This document shows positions 28,841 to 37,651 of a stretch of DNA of 64,000 nucleotides, piece after piece. Numbering within the stretch: the stretch's first letter is position 1; every line of letters begins with the position of its first letter. Origin of the DNA: Lachnospira eligens (lineage in GTDB: Bacteria > Bacillota > Clostridia > Lachnospirales > Lachnospiraceae); NCBI RefSeq assembly GCF_009680455.1, contig NZ_WKRD01000008.1, forward strand, positions 3,876-67,875, written 5' to 3'. The notes beneath the pieces are model-generated. The model ran no database searches and was not told the DNA's origin. It saw only the letters and a list, made by a program, of their open reading frames with translations. The position numbers and the translations under genes are program-made.

Positions 28841-31057
28841 ATGGCGAAGAAAAAATTATCAAAAAAGAAAAGAAGACGCAGATTAATAAGAAGACTTATA
28901 CTTCTTACATTACTGCTGGCATTTGTTACAACACTTGCAATATTTTCACCAAAGATAGTAAAGATTATAAAGCTTGCGCAGGAGGCTAAGGAGCTTGTAA
29001 ATAAAAGTTCCTTAGACACATTTATGGCATCAGGAACAACAGTTATATATGATACTGATGGCAACGAGCTGTGTACCATGCGTGAGTCAAAGGATATGTA
29101 TTATGTTGATATAGGTCAGATACCGGATACATTACAGAAATCTTTTGTTGTTATGGAAGATAAAGACTTTTATAAACATAAAGGAATTGATTTCAAGGCT
29201 ATAATAAGGGCTGTGATAGCTAATACAGAGAATGATGAAATCGTTCAGGGTGCAAGTACAATAACGCAGCAGCTTGCAAAGAATATATTCTTAAGTCAGG
29301 AAGTTACATGGCAGAGAAAGGTAAAAGAAATATTTGTGGCATGGGATCTGGAAAAGAAATATACAAAGGATCAGATTCTTGAATTCTACTTAAACAACAT
29401 ATATTTCAGTAATGGATATTATGGAGTAGGTGCAGCAGCGAGAGGCTATTTTGACAAAGAGGTAAGTGAGCTGACAGTTGCTGAACAGGTATTTATAGCG
29501 GCAATCCCTAACAATCCGACAAGATACAATCCACTGACTAATTATGATAACACAGTTGGGAGAAGAGACCTCATACTTGGAAAGCTGTATGAAAATGATA
29601 TGATTAATTCCATGAACTATTACACTGCACTTGATACGCAGGTGGTTCTGGCACAGCAGCCCGAGGTTTCAAAGAACAATTCTGTCGAGACATATGCAAG
29701 GCATTGTGCGACAGAGAGCATGATGCAGGCGAATGGCTTTGTGTTTAGAACGAATTTTAACAATGATGATGATTACGAACAATATAAAGAAATATATGAA
29801 AACAGCTATACACTGTTTCAGCAGAAACTGCTTTCCGGAGGATACAAGGTATACACAAGTATCAACATGGATGTACAGCAGATGCTTCAGGATGCTGTTG
29901 ACGATAATCTTAAAGGATATACCGCAGAAAAAGACGGAGTGTATGAAATGCAGGCAGCAGCTACCTGTATTGATAATTCAACAGGAAATGTAGTGGCTAT
30001 TGTTGGCTCAAGAACTCAGGATTTAGAAGGATATACTCTTAACAGGGCATATCAGAGCTACAGACAGCCCGGAAGCTCAATTAAACCGATAATAGACTAT
30101 GTTCCGTATCTCGAAAAGGGCAATACACCTGACACTATAGTTCAGGATGAATATATTCAGGATGGTCCGAAGAATGCAGATGGAACATATATGGGAAGCA
30201 TTACATTAAGAACAGCGGTAAGTCTTTCACGTAACACAGTTGCATGGAATGTGTTAAAGGAACTTACACCTAAGGCTGGAAGTTCATATCTTCTCAATCA
30301 GGGATTTCATAAAGTATGGATGGATAAAGAATACAATGCGATTGCCATAGGCGGCTTCACATATGGTGTGTCAACAGAGGAGATGGCAGGTGCGTATGCA
30401 ACAATAGCTAATGAGGGCGAGTACAGAAGAGTTACATGTGTATCCCAGATAAAGGATACAAGAGGAAGAATAGTATATGATTCATCTGGCAGGGGGCAGA
30501 AGATATATGATGCTGAATCGTGCAGGATGATGACGGATATGCTTGAAACTGCTGTGAATGAAGGAACAGGACGCGGGGCAGCACCAGATAATGCAATTGT
30601 TGCCGGAAAGACTGGAACAACGAACTCTAATTATGATTCATGGTTCTGTGGATACAGTGCTTATTATACAGTGGCTGTATGGCAGGGATATGATTATCCT
30701 GCATCAATCCCACAGAGTCATACAAAGGATATATTCAGGCAATTTATGCAGGATTCACATAAGACTCTGGCAAAGAAGGATTTCCCTAAGTACAGACAGA
30801 AGTCAGACAATAAGGAGACAGAAACTGAATCTGTAAGTGAAACACAGACAGAAACGCAGTCAGTCAGTGAGACGCAGTCAGTAACACAGACGCAGAAGGG
30901 CAGTCAGATCCAGTCGTCAAGTCAGATGGAAACAGGCACGGCAAGGGATAATGATGCAACTGCAGGCACCAGACAGGATAGTACGGCAGGAGGAAGTGAA
31001 AGCCGGGCAGATACAGATAAGCCGGCAGAGACTAAAGGGGATATCTCAGGTTATTAA
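28841..31057 (+). CDS. Class A penicillin-binding protein (PBP1A-like)
   Basis: 738 residues from ATG 28841 (ACAGGG at good spacing; TTG 28832 is too close). Basic N-terminus KKKLSKKKRRRR, one membrane helix (about 20-40), a GT51 glycosyltransferase domain with VVMEDKDFYKHKGID (catalytic Glu), GASTITQQLAKN and LEFYLNNIYFSNGYYGVG, then a transpeptidase domain with SSIK (about 412), SRN (about 462) and KTGTT (about 589). The last 80 residues are a Ser/Thr/Gln/Glu-rich low-complexity tail. It polymerises and cross-links peptidoglycan outside the membrane. Confidence 0.95.
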   Translation: MAKKKLSKKKRRRRLIRRLILLTLLLAFVTTLAIFSPKIVKIIKLAQEAKELVNKSSLDTFMASGTTVIYDTDGNELCTMRESKDMYYVDIGQIPDTLQKSFVVMEDKDFYKHKGIDFKAIIRAVIANTENDEIVQGASTITQQLAKNIFLSQEVTWQRKVKEIFVAWDLEKKYTKDQILEFYLNNIYFSNGYYGVGAAARGYFDKEVSELTVAEQVFIAAIPNNPTRYNPLTNYDNTVGRRDLILGKLYENDMINSMNYYTALDTQVVLAQQPEVSKNNSVETYARHCATESMMQANGFVFRTNFNNDDDYEQYKEIYENSYTLFQQKLLSGGYKVYTSINMDVQQMLQDAVDDNLKGYTAEKDGVYEMQAAATCIDNSTGNVVAIVGSRTQDLEGYTLNRAYQSYRQPGSSIKPIIDYVPYLEKGNTPDTIVQDEYIQDGPKNADGTYMGSITLRTAVSLSRNTVAWNVLKELTPKAGSSYLLNQGFHKVWMDKEYNAIAIGGFTYGVSTEEMAGAYATIANEGEYRRVTCVSQIKDTRGRIVYDSSGRGQKIYDAESCRMMTDMLETAVNEGTGRGAAPDNAIVAGKTGTTNSNYDSWFCGYSAYYTVAVWQGYDYPASIPQSHTKDIFRQFMQDSHKTLAKKDFPKYRQKSDNKETETESVSETQTETQSVSETQSVTQTQKGSQIQSSSQMETGTARDNDATAGTRQDSTAGGSESRADTDKPAETKGDISGY

Positions 31058-31191
31058 TTGCAGATATATCGTAGATGTAAATAAAATAATACTTGCAGAA
31101 AAGTGGATTGTATGATAAATTTTAGTGGGGTAAACTTATAGAAATATAAGGACACAAAACTAGAAGTCTAAGGCTAATGCTATGATGGTTC

Positions 31192-31232
31192 GGTTGCATT
31201 TAGGAAATGTTTCTTAAATGCAGCCTTTTTTG
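31192..31232 (+). terminator. Terminator after PBP gene
   Basis: Stem GGTTGCATTTA (31192-31202) / TAAATGCAGCC (31215-31225) with one G-U pair, then six or more T. Confidence 0.85.
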
Positions 31233-31302
31233 TTTTAGCAGAGACTTGAAAATAATTGTTGATAGTGTCAAATGGCACACGAAATTAATGCATAGCAGGG
31301 AA

Positions 31303-31594
31303 AACCTACTAAAGTTGCTAAATATGATGAAGTGGTAGGTTAATTGCAAGAAAATTCCGAGGAGAATTAATGAGAATAAAGAAAAAGACCTACTAAGTTG
31401 ATGATATGTGTCCGAATAGTGGGCTTTTTTGCTAACTAAAACTGTTTGATGCTGTAGATATATAAGAAAAAGACCTACTAAAAGTGTGAATAGTGTTTGT
31501 TTAGTAGGCTTTTAAGTTGGGAAGAAGCATTATAAAACAATTAACAATGTGAAAAGACCTACTAAAGTTGCTGAATATGATGAAATGGTAGGTT
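31303..31594. repeat. Cluster A of ACCTACTAA hairpin repeats (4 units)
   Basis: The 559-bp gap before the lipoprotein array holds four hairpins. Arms are 31303-31309/31335-31341, 31390-31396/31418-31423 (followed by T6), 31474-31482/31500-31508, and 31557-31562/31588-31593. Units 1 and 4 are nearly identical over 38 nt. Only unit 2 has a clear terminator-like T-run. The same arms recur at 51.25-51.54 kb. Confidence 0.85.
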
Positions 31595-31616
31595 TACTAA
31601 GGAGATTGCATTACTT

Positions 31617-32135
31617 ATGAAAAAGATATTGATAATAACATTAATGGTTATATGTATGATTTTCAATATAACAGCATGCGGAGTAAAAAGTAATAATACC
31701 AGTAAGTCACCATTACGACAAACAAAGGATATGGCAGAAAATGTCTGTGATGCCATAAAGAATCATGACAGTGAGAAGCTTAAAGAGCAGTTCTGCGAAA
31801 GGCTGCAGCCGGGGAAAGAGACAGCGGTAGACAAGATATATGAATATATTGACGGAGAAATAGAAACGCTTGAGACAGATTTTGAAACAGATAATTATGC
31901 TGACACAGGAGGTGGAGAAAATAGAGGAGATAAATTGTCAAAGGGATTTAGTTTCGGTATATATGTTGTTTCTGATAAAGGCACAAGATATGAAATTGTA
32001 GGAAAAGGAGATGTAATTAATACTATTGAACCTAAGAATCAGGGGTTACAAACAATAATTATATATCGACAGAATGAAGATGGAACATGGAATTACAAAA
32101 ACAATGTCTTTAGAGTAGGAAGTGAATTAGATTAA
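31617..32135 (+). CDS. DUF5104-like lipoprotein, copy 1
   Basis: 172 residues: signal peptide with lipobox NITACG (Cys about 21), then SPLRQTKDMAENVCDAIKNHD, LKEQFCERLQPGKETAVDKIYEYIDGE and a beta-rich end, GTRYEIVGKGDVINTIEP, NEDGTWNY. The layout fits the DUF5104 (NTF2-like) lipoproteins of Lachnospiraceae; the function is unknown. Membrane-anchored on the outside. AAGGAG lies 12 bp before the ATG. It is the first of four tandem paralogues; its C-terminal half pairs with copy 4. Confidence 0.75.
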   Translation: MKKILIITLMVICMIFNITACGVKSNNTSKSPLRQTKDMAENVCDAIKNHDSEKLKEQFCERLQPGKETAVDKIYEYIDGEIETLETDFETDNYADTGGGENRGDKLSKGFSFGIYVVSDKGTRYEIVGKGDVINTIEPKNQGLQTIIIYRQNEDGTWNYKNNVFRVGSELD

Positions 32136-32175
32136 GCGTTGTAATGGAATGTCGGATGTATATTGGAGACCAGTT

Positions 32176-32697
32176 ATGAAAAAAGTAATAACACTATTTT
32201 TAATTTGTATATTGATAATATTTAATACCGTATCATGTGGATTTGATTTGAACAATAAAAGTGAAACAATATTAGAAAAAACTGAAAAGATGGCAGAAAA
32301 TGTCTATGATGCTATAAAGAATCATGACAGTGAACAGCTAAAAGAACAATTCTGCGAAAGGCTGCAGCCGGGGAAAGAGACAGCGGTAGACAAGATATAT
32401 GAATATATAGATGGAGAAATAGAAACGCTTGAGACAGATTTTGAAACAGAGCATTTTGCACGAGCGGGCGGTGGTGGAAAGATAAGGGGCGATAAACTAT
32501 CAAAAACATTTGTATTTGAAATAATCATTACCACAGATAAAGGAATCAGATATGAAATAGGAGGTAAAGGCGATATCATCAATACAATAGAGCCGAAAGA
32601 CCAAGGATTACAGGTGCTTCGCGTGTATAAGCAGAATGAAGATGGAACATGGAATTATTCAAAAGGTTACTTGCAGATAGGAAGTGAATTGAATTAA
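32176..32697 (+). CDS. DUF5104-like lipoprotein, copy 2
   Basis: 173 residues from ATG 32176 (GGAG upstream); ATG 32149 would add nine residues before the signal peptide. The lipobox is NTVSCG. The first 40 residues differ from the other copies (FDLNNKSETILEKTEK), but the middle block ENVYDAIKNHD to ETDFETE is nearly identical. The C-terminal half (TFVFEIIITTDKG, DQGLQVLRVYKQ) is of the copy-3 type, while its last residues SKGYLQIGSEL match copy 4. Confidence 0.75.
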   Translation: MKKVITLFLICILIIFNTVSCGFDLNNKSETILEKTEKMAENVYDAIKNHDSEQLKEQFCERLQPGKETAVDKIYEYIDGEIETLETDFETEHFARAGGGGKIRGDKLSKTFVFEIIITTDKGIRYEIGGKGDIINTIEPKDQGLQVLRVYKQNEDGTWNYSKGYLQIGSELN

Positions 32698-32735
32698 ATA
32701 TGTTGATTTATTATAGGGATAACAATAATAGTTTT

Positions 32736-33257
32736 ATGAAAAAGATATTGATAATAACATTAATGGTTATATGTATGATTTTCAACATAACAGCATGTGG
32801 GGTAAAAAGTAATAATACCAGCAAGTCGCCATTAAGACAAACAAAGGATATGGCAGAAAATGTCTATGATGCTATAAAAAATCATGACAGTGAGAAACTT
32901 AAAGAACAGTTCTGTGAAAGATTACAGCCGGGGAAAGAGACGGCAGTAGACAAGATATATGAATATATTGATGGAGAAATAGAAACGCTTGAGACAGATT
33001 TTGAAACAGATAATTATGCTGATGCTGGGGGCGGGGGAGAAATTAGAGAAGATAAATTATCGAAAACATTTGTTTTTAGGCTGGTAATTATTACGGATAA
33101 AGGAGTTAGATATAAGATTGGGGCAAAAGGCGATATCATCAATACAATAGAGCCGAGAGACCAAGGATTACAGGTGCTTCGTGTATATAAGCAGAATGAA
33201 GATGGAACATGGAATTATACAGATGATTATCTACAGATAGGAAGTGAACTTGATTAA
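32736..33257 (+). CDS. DUF5104-like lipoprotein, copy 3
   Basis: 173 residues from ATG 32736; the open frame from 32700 adds 12 residues with no signal-peptide logic. The lipobox is NITACG, and the N-terminal 100 residues are almost the same as copies 1 and 4. The C-terminal half is of the copy-2 type (TFVFRLVIITDKG, QVLRVYKQ) with its own ending TDDYLQIGSELD. The ribosome site is weak (AGGGA at a distance). Confidence 0.75.
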   Translation: MKKILIITLMVICMIFNITACGVKSNNTSKSPLRQTKDMAENVYDAIKNHDSEKLKEQFCERLQPGKETAVDKIYEYIDGEIETLETDFETDNYADAGGGGEIREDKLSKTFVFRLVIITDKGVRYKIGAKGDIINTIEPRDQGLQVLRVYKQNEDGTWNYTDDYLQIGSELD

Positions 33258-33316
33258 ATATCATAATGAATAGCTTAAAAAAGCTGTTTAATTATGAATG
33301 AAACATTTATAAAATT

Positions 33317-33838
33317 ATGAGAAAAATATTAATAATGTCATTAATGGTTATATGTATGATTTTCAATATAACAGCATGCGGAGTAAAAAGTAATAATACA
33401 AGTAAGTCACCATTACGACAAACAAAGGATATGGCAGAAAATGTCTATGATGCCATAAAGAATCATGACAGTGAACAGCTAAAAGAGCAGTTCTGCGAAA
33501 GGCTGCAGCCGGGGAAAGAGACAGCGGTAGACAAGATATATGAATATATTGATGGAGAAATAGAAACGCTTGAGACAGATTTTGAAACAGATAATTATGC
33601 TGATGCTGGGGGCGGGGGAGAAATTAGAGGAGATAAATTGTCAAAGGGATTTAGTTTCGGTATATATGTTGTTTCTGATAATGGCACAAGATATGAAATT
33701 GTAGGAAAAGGAGATGTAATTAATACTATTGAACCTAAGAATCAGGGGCTGCAAACAATAATTATATATCGACAGAATGAAGATGGAACATGGAATTATT
33801 CAAAAGGTTACTTGCAGATAGGAAGTGAATTAGATTAA
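33317..33838 (+). CDS. DUF5104-like lipoprotein, copy 4
   Basis: 173 residues, lipobox NITACG. The N-terminal part is as in copies 1 and 3, and the region GFSFGIYVVSDNGTRYEI is as in copy 1, but the ending SKGYLQIGSELD is as in copy 2. There is no clear ribosome site before ATG 33317, which follows an AT-rich spacer, so translation may be low. A terminator follows at once. Confidence 0.72.
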   Translation: MRKILIMSLMVICMIFNITACGVKSNNTSKSPLRQTKDMAENVYDAIKNHDSEQLKEQFCERLQPGKETAVDKIYEYIDGEIETLETDFETDNYADAGGGGEIRGDKLSKGFSFGIYVVSDNGTRYEIVGKGDVINTIEPKNQGLQTIIIYRQNEDGTWNYSKGYLQIGSELD

Positions 33839-33848
33839 GAATTAAGAT

Positions 33849-33888
33849 AAAAAGCGGAATCTGACAATTGAATCAGATTCCGCTTTTT
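33849..33888. terminator. Bidirectional terminator (lipoproteins / prs)
   Basis: Perfect 16-bp stem 33849-33864/33873-33888 with A5 and T5 ends, between converging genes. Confidence 0.92.
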
Positions 33889-33907
33889 AGTATAAATAAT
33901 ACCAGAA

Positions 33908-35092
33908 TTACTTACCGTAATGAAGTTCGTTATATTCCTTAACTCTCTGCTGGATTCTTTCAACAGGGCTTAAGAGGTTGCTGATTGAAGAATCATGGTT
34001 AAGTGTATCAATAAGAAGAGCCATGTATTTGCTCATATCAACATTGATGTACCAAGGCTTAGAGAGAAGCTCTGTTGGCTGGTACACAAGGTTAGTTGTA
34101 AGGATTCTGTCGATAATACCATTCTCATATGCTTCATCAAATTTCTTGAATCCGTTAGTGAAAAGACCGAATGTAGTTGCACAGAATACTCTGCTTGCAC
34201 CACGCTTCTTAAGCTCAGAAGCAACATCAATCATACTTTCACCAGAAGAAATCATATCATCAATGATAATGACATCCTTGCCTTCAACATTAGTTCCAAG
34301 GAACTCATGTGCAACGATAGGATTACGTCCATTAACAATCTTAGTGTAATCTCTTCTCTTATAGAACATACCCATATCAAGACCAAGAACATTAGCAAAG
34401 TAAACAGCACGTCCCATACCACCTTCATCCGGGCTGATAACCATCATATGCTCGCTGTCGATGTGAAGGTCGTCCACATTAAGAAGGAGATACTTGATAA
34501 ACTGGTATGTGCATGATACAGACTCAAATCCCTTAAGAGGAATAGCATTGTGTACTCTAGGGTCATGTGCATCGAAAGTAATAATATTCTCAACACCCAT
34601 ATCTGTAAGTTCCTGAAGCATAAGTGCGCAGTCGAGAGATTCTCTTCCTGTTCTCTTGTGCTGTCTTGATTCATAAAGGAAAGGCATGATTACATTAATT
34701 CTTCTTGCCTTTCCACCTGCAGCAGCAATAACTCTCTTGAGGTCAGCATAGTGATCATCAGGAGACATATGGTTCTTGAAACCGCAAACAGTATATTCAA
34801 GGCTGTAGTTGCAGACATCAAGCATAATATATAAGTCATGACCACGGACAGAATCTACAAGAACGCCCTTTCCTTCTCCTGAACCGAATCTAGGAGTCTT
34901 AGCGTTAACAATATAACTGTCTCTCTTATATCCTGCAAAATTAAGGGTAGAAGTATTCTCATTCTGACGCTGCTCTCTCCACTTTACAAGGTACTCGTCA
35001 ACTTTCTTACCCATTTCAGTGCAGCTTGCTAATGGGATAATACCTAAAGTTCCGTAGGGAATAGTTTCTGTGTGTCTTTCATCACGTGGCAT
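33908..35092 (-). CDS. prs: Ribose-phosphate pyrophosphokinase
   Basis: 394 residues, longer than the usual ~315 because of an N-terminal extension of about 60 residues (including LASCTEMGKKVDEYLVKWREQR). Conserved parts: YADLKRVIAAAGGKARRINVIMPFLYESRQHKR, ITFDAHDPR, VISPDEGGMGRA, and the PRPP loop DVIIIDDMISSGESM. It makes PRPP from ribose-5-phosphate and ATP. GGAGG lies upstream of ATG 35092. The length and the altered KR[T/S]-rich loop suggest the class found in many Lachnospiraceae. Confidence 0.92.
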   Translation of the reverse strand: MPRDERHTETIPYGTLGIIPLASCTEMGKKVDEYLVKWREQRQNENTSTLNFAGYKRDSYIVNAKTPRFGSGEGKGVLVDSVRGHDLYIMLDVCNYSLEYTVCGFKNHMSPDDHYADLKRVIAAAGGKARRINVIMPFLYESRQHKRTGRESLDCALMLQELTDMGVENIITFDAHDPRVHNAIPLKGFESVSCTYQFIKYLLLNVDDLHIDSEHMMVISPDEGGMGRAVYFANVLGLDMGMFYKRRDYTKIVNGRNPIVAHEFLGTNVEGKDVIIIDDMISSGESMIDVASELKKRGASRVFCATTFGLFTNGFKKFDEAYENGIIDRILTTNLVYQPTELLSKPWYINVDMSKYMALLIDTLNHDSSISNLLSPVERIQQRVKEYNELHYGK

Positions 35093-35192
35093 AATAAATA
35101 ATCCTCCATAAAAGTATAATAATTAAACATACATATAAAAATATAAACATTGACGCGAAATAAGTCAATGATATATTTGACATAAATAATCG

Positions 35193-36194
35193 TTAAGACC
35201 TTTTAGTTGGTGATAATTTCTTCATACAGCGGATATCATCTCCAAAGAGTCTTAAAATTGAATAGGCACTTACAAGTCTTGAGAAAATTCTCTGTGAGTA
35301 CCTTGTCTCAATATCAGGCATCTCAAGGTTAGAAGATATAATAATACTCTTTCTTCTAAGAAGCCTTTCATTAATAGTATTAAACAGATTAGAAAAATTA
35401 TAATCTGAAGCTTTCTCTGTTCCAAGGTCGTCAATAATAAGAAGGTCACACTCAACAAAAAATGAAGTGTCAAACTTGGAACTTCCAAATTCCTTAAAAT
35501 CATCGCTCTTGAATGAGTCAAAGAACTCACCAGCAGTAAGATAAATAATACTGTGGCATGAGTCCATAAGCGCCCTTGCAATACAGTTAGAAAGAAAAGT
35601 CTTACCAACACCGGTCTGTCCGATAAACAAAAGATTAGAAAATGTATTATCAAAGTTATCAACGAAATCGTGACATACTTTGAGAACTTTCTGCATATTA
35701 ATATAAGGTGTGAGCCCTGTTGCAGGATCAACATCAGTGTTGTTGTACCAGCTAAGAGAAAATGTATCAAAGTTCTCATCAGCAGTTATATTCTTGAGAT
35801 TAGAGTCCTTATATATAAGGTCGATAGCCTTCTTATTAAAACATATGCAGCGTTTACCGTCGACATAACCGGAATCCTTGCAGTAAGGACATGTAAATAT
35901 ATCATCAAGATAATCAGCGGGCTTGCCTATTGAGGCCAGGGCAGCCACTTTTCGTTCGTTAAGTGACTTAAGGCTGGAAGTTAATTCATCAGTATTCGTG
36001 TCCGATGAGTCAGCTTCTATACGCGCTCTGGCAGTTTTCACAGACAGGTCAATAATCTCAGAATCAATATCGGCAATATCAGGACACAGGGCAGTGACTT
36101 CGTTATAACGGTCACTCTGCAGCCGCCTGTTGGCTGTTTTAATATCATCATACAGTCTCATAATAGAGGCATATTGTGTATTGGTCAAAGGCAT
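35193..36194 (-). CDS. DnaC/DnaI-like helicase loader ATPase
   Basis: 333 residues. The N-terminal region includes a zinc-like CPYCKDSGYVDGKRCIC (about 105-121). The AAA+ part has Walker A FIGQTGVGKTFLSNCIA (about 196-212), Walker B DLLIIDDLGTE and a downstream SNLEMPDIETRYSQRIFSRL with the arginine finger. It is predicted to load the DnaB helicase (5.8-7.2 kb) at origins or restart sites. AAGGAGG is upstream of the ATG at 36194. It follows the DnaD-like gene by 20 bp, and both are probably transcribed from the DnaA-box region. Confidence 0.9.
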   Translation of the reverse strand: MPLTNTQYASIMRLYDDIKTANRRLQSDRYNEVTALCPDIADIDSEIIDLSVKTARARIEADSSDTNTDELTSSLKSLNERKVAALASIGKPADYLDDIFTCPYCKDSGYVDGKRCICFNKKAIDLIYKDSNLKNITADENFDTFSLSWYNNTDVDPATGLTPYINMQKVLKVCHDFVDNFDNTFSNLLFIGQTGVGKTFLSNCIARALMDSCHSIIYLTAGEFFDSFKSDDFKEFGSSKFDTSFFVECDLLIIDDLGTEKASDYNFSNLFNTINERLLRRKSIIISSNLEMPDIETRYSQRIFSRLVSAYSILRLFGDDIRCMKKLSPTKRS

Positions 36195-36214
36195 GGCTGC
36201 CCCTCCTTGTATAA

Positions 36215-37384
36215 TTAATTATTATTGCTTAATAAAGAGTTGTACCAGTCGTCAGATTTCTTAGGACGCTGCTGGTAGTTGTTAAAACGGTTGGCATTCT
36301 GCTTGATAACACCTGACTTTGAAGACTTGGCAGCTTTACCGGCTTCAAACTGTGCGTCAGCTTTTCTGATATCCTCAGAATTCCTGATGTTAGAAGTATG
36401 CCACTTGGTAAGAATTGAATCAGCGTATTCAAAGCTTGGCTGATGAGTTGCTTTCATTGTTCTGTTACATGCTTCAATAATCATGTCAGTTTCAAAGCAG
36501 AATACATCAGTCCACTTGGAGATAAGCTGTTTCTCAACCTGACCCGGTTCTCTGTTGTTAAGACCAAATGCCTTCATGACACCGTAAACAGCCTCATTAT
36601 GGTTGGATACCTCGTCCTTGGCTGCCTCAACGGTATTAATACCTTCGTCAGCCCATGAGAGAGCAATCTTCTCTATGTATCTTATAGAAGTCTTACCCTT
36701 GGATACACAGTATTCAATAAGGTATTCGATAAGGTCAGCAGGAAAATGCAGAGTGTCATAGAAATACACAATAGCATTAACCTCAGGCTGAGAAAGTGTC
36801 TTGCCAAGGTATGTCTGTATTACAAAAAGCAGCATAGAAAAATCATCGTTAGAGTTAAGTTCATCCAGCTTTTCAGCAGGAGCAGTTACCTTTGAAGGCT
36901 CAACAGTATGTGATGGTGCTTTAATGGCAAAATCCATAGAAACAACATTTGACGATACATCTGAAGCAGCCTCATCAGCGGAAGTTTCATCGGCGAAAGC
37001 TGTGGCAGGAACCGTGGTATCAGCAGTGTCGTTATTAAATTCAGGTGTAGCATAACGGCTTCTGTCAGGCTCAGGAGAAGAATTATTCTTCAAATCTTTA
37101 ACGGTAATGCCGCAAAGCTGGTTGTTATCGTCATAAGAAAGGCACACAAGCCCTGACTTGTCCCAGTATCTTAAAGCACGCATGACATCATTCTCGGTCT
37201 GGTTAAAAGTATCAGCAAGAGAAGAAATGCTTAAGCTGCTGTTCTTTCTTGTAAGAAGCCTCAGAAGATAAAGATAGACCTTAACAAAGTCTCCGTTGGC
37301 TGATGGTACATATTCGTCTATAAATAAATCAGAAACTGCTGTATAGCCAGAAACAGTCTCTGAATACAAGTTCAGATTATTCAT
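36215..37384 (-). CDS. DnaD-domain replication initiation protein
   Basis: 389 residues. The N-terminal winged-helix part (about 1-90) includes FIDEYVPSANGDFVKVYLYLLRLL and DTFNQTENDVMRALRYW, as in DnaD-type N-terminal domains. A disordered acidic linker (about 100-165) is followed by tandem DnaD-like C-terminal domains (about 180-345), with VIQTYLGKTLSQPEVNAIVYFYDTL, LIEYCVSKGKTSIRYIEKIALSWADEGI and then VFCFETDMIIEACNRTMKATHQPSFEYADSIL cut into repeats. It is the usual partner of DnaC/DnaI loaders. GGGAG precedes the ATG. Confidence 0.88.
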   Translation of the reverse strand: MNNLNLYSETVSGYTAVSDLFIDEYVPSANGDFVKVYLYLLRLLTRKNSSLSISSLADTFNQTENDVMRALRYWDKSGLVCLSYDDNNQLCGITVKDLKNNSSPEPDRSRYATPEFNNDTADTTVPATAFADETSADEAASDVSSNVVSMDFAIKAPSHTVEPSKVTAPAEKLDELNSNDDFSMLLFVIQTYLGKTLSQPEVNAIVYFYDTLHFPADLIEYLIEYCVSKGKTSIRYIEKIALSWADEGINTVEAAKDEVSNHNEAVYGVMKAFGLNNREPGQVEKQLISKWTDVFCFETDMIIEACNRTMKATHQPSFEYADSILTKWHTSNIRNSEDIRKADAQFEAGKAAKSSKSGVIKQNANRFNNYQQRPKKSDDWYNSLLSNNN

Positions 37385-37469
37385 GGTATTAGTCTCCCAA
37401 AAAAGTTATGAGCAGATTATACCACTGAAAAAAATAAATGCAAAGCGCGCCCAGTGCGGAAAGGAGAAA

Positions 37470-37616
37470 TGTGGAAAATGTGGATAATGTGGATAAGTAA
37501 AAAATAAACGCAGGAAAAACGCATAGAATCTGGATTCTTAAAATTACCAGAATAAAAAATTATCCACAATCATTCTGAACAATTAAGTAACAGAAAATTG
37601 TGGATAATGTGGATAA
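37470..37616. promoter_or_regulatory. DnaA-box cluster upstream of dnaD-like gene
   Basis: Five perfect TTATCCACA 9-mers: on the minus strand at 37479-37487, 37488-37496, 37599-37607 and 37608-37616 (two abutting pairs), and on the plus strand at 37560-37568. A degenerate sixth lies at 37470-37478. An AT-rich stretch (37541-37560) lies between the pairs. The 267-bp gap holds nothing else. Confidence 0.85.
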
Positions 37617-37651
37617 CTTTGTTGAAAAAGTTCAGGCTGGTGGAAAATGTA

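Noticed and set aside
31303..31594. CRISPR-like or T-box leaders
   Set aside because: Spacing and inner sequence vary, units are hairpins, and no T-box core or cas gene is present.
33995..34516. Plus-strand open frame opposite prs
   Set aside because: Antisense shadow of a conserved gene; no ribosome site or recognisable domain.
37470..37616. Chromosomal replication origin
   Set aside because: The DnaA boxes fit, but there is no dnaA/dnaN nearby and genes on both sides run mostly on the plus strand, so no switch of leading strand is visible here.
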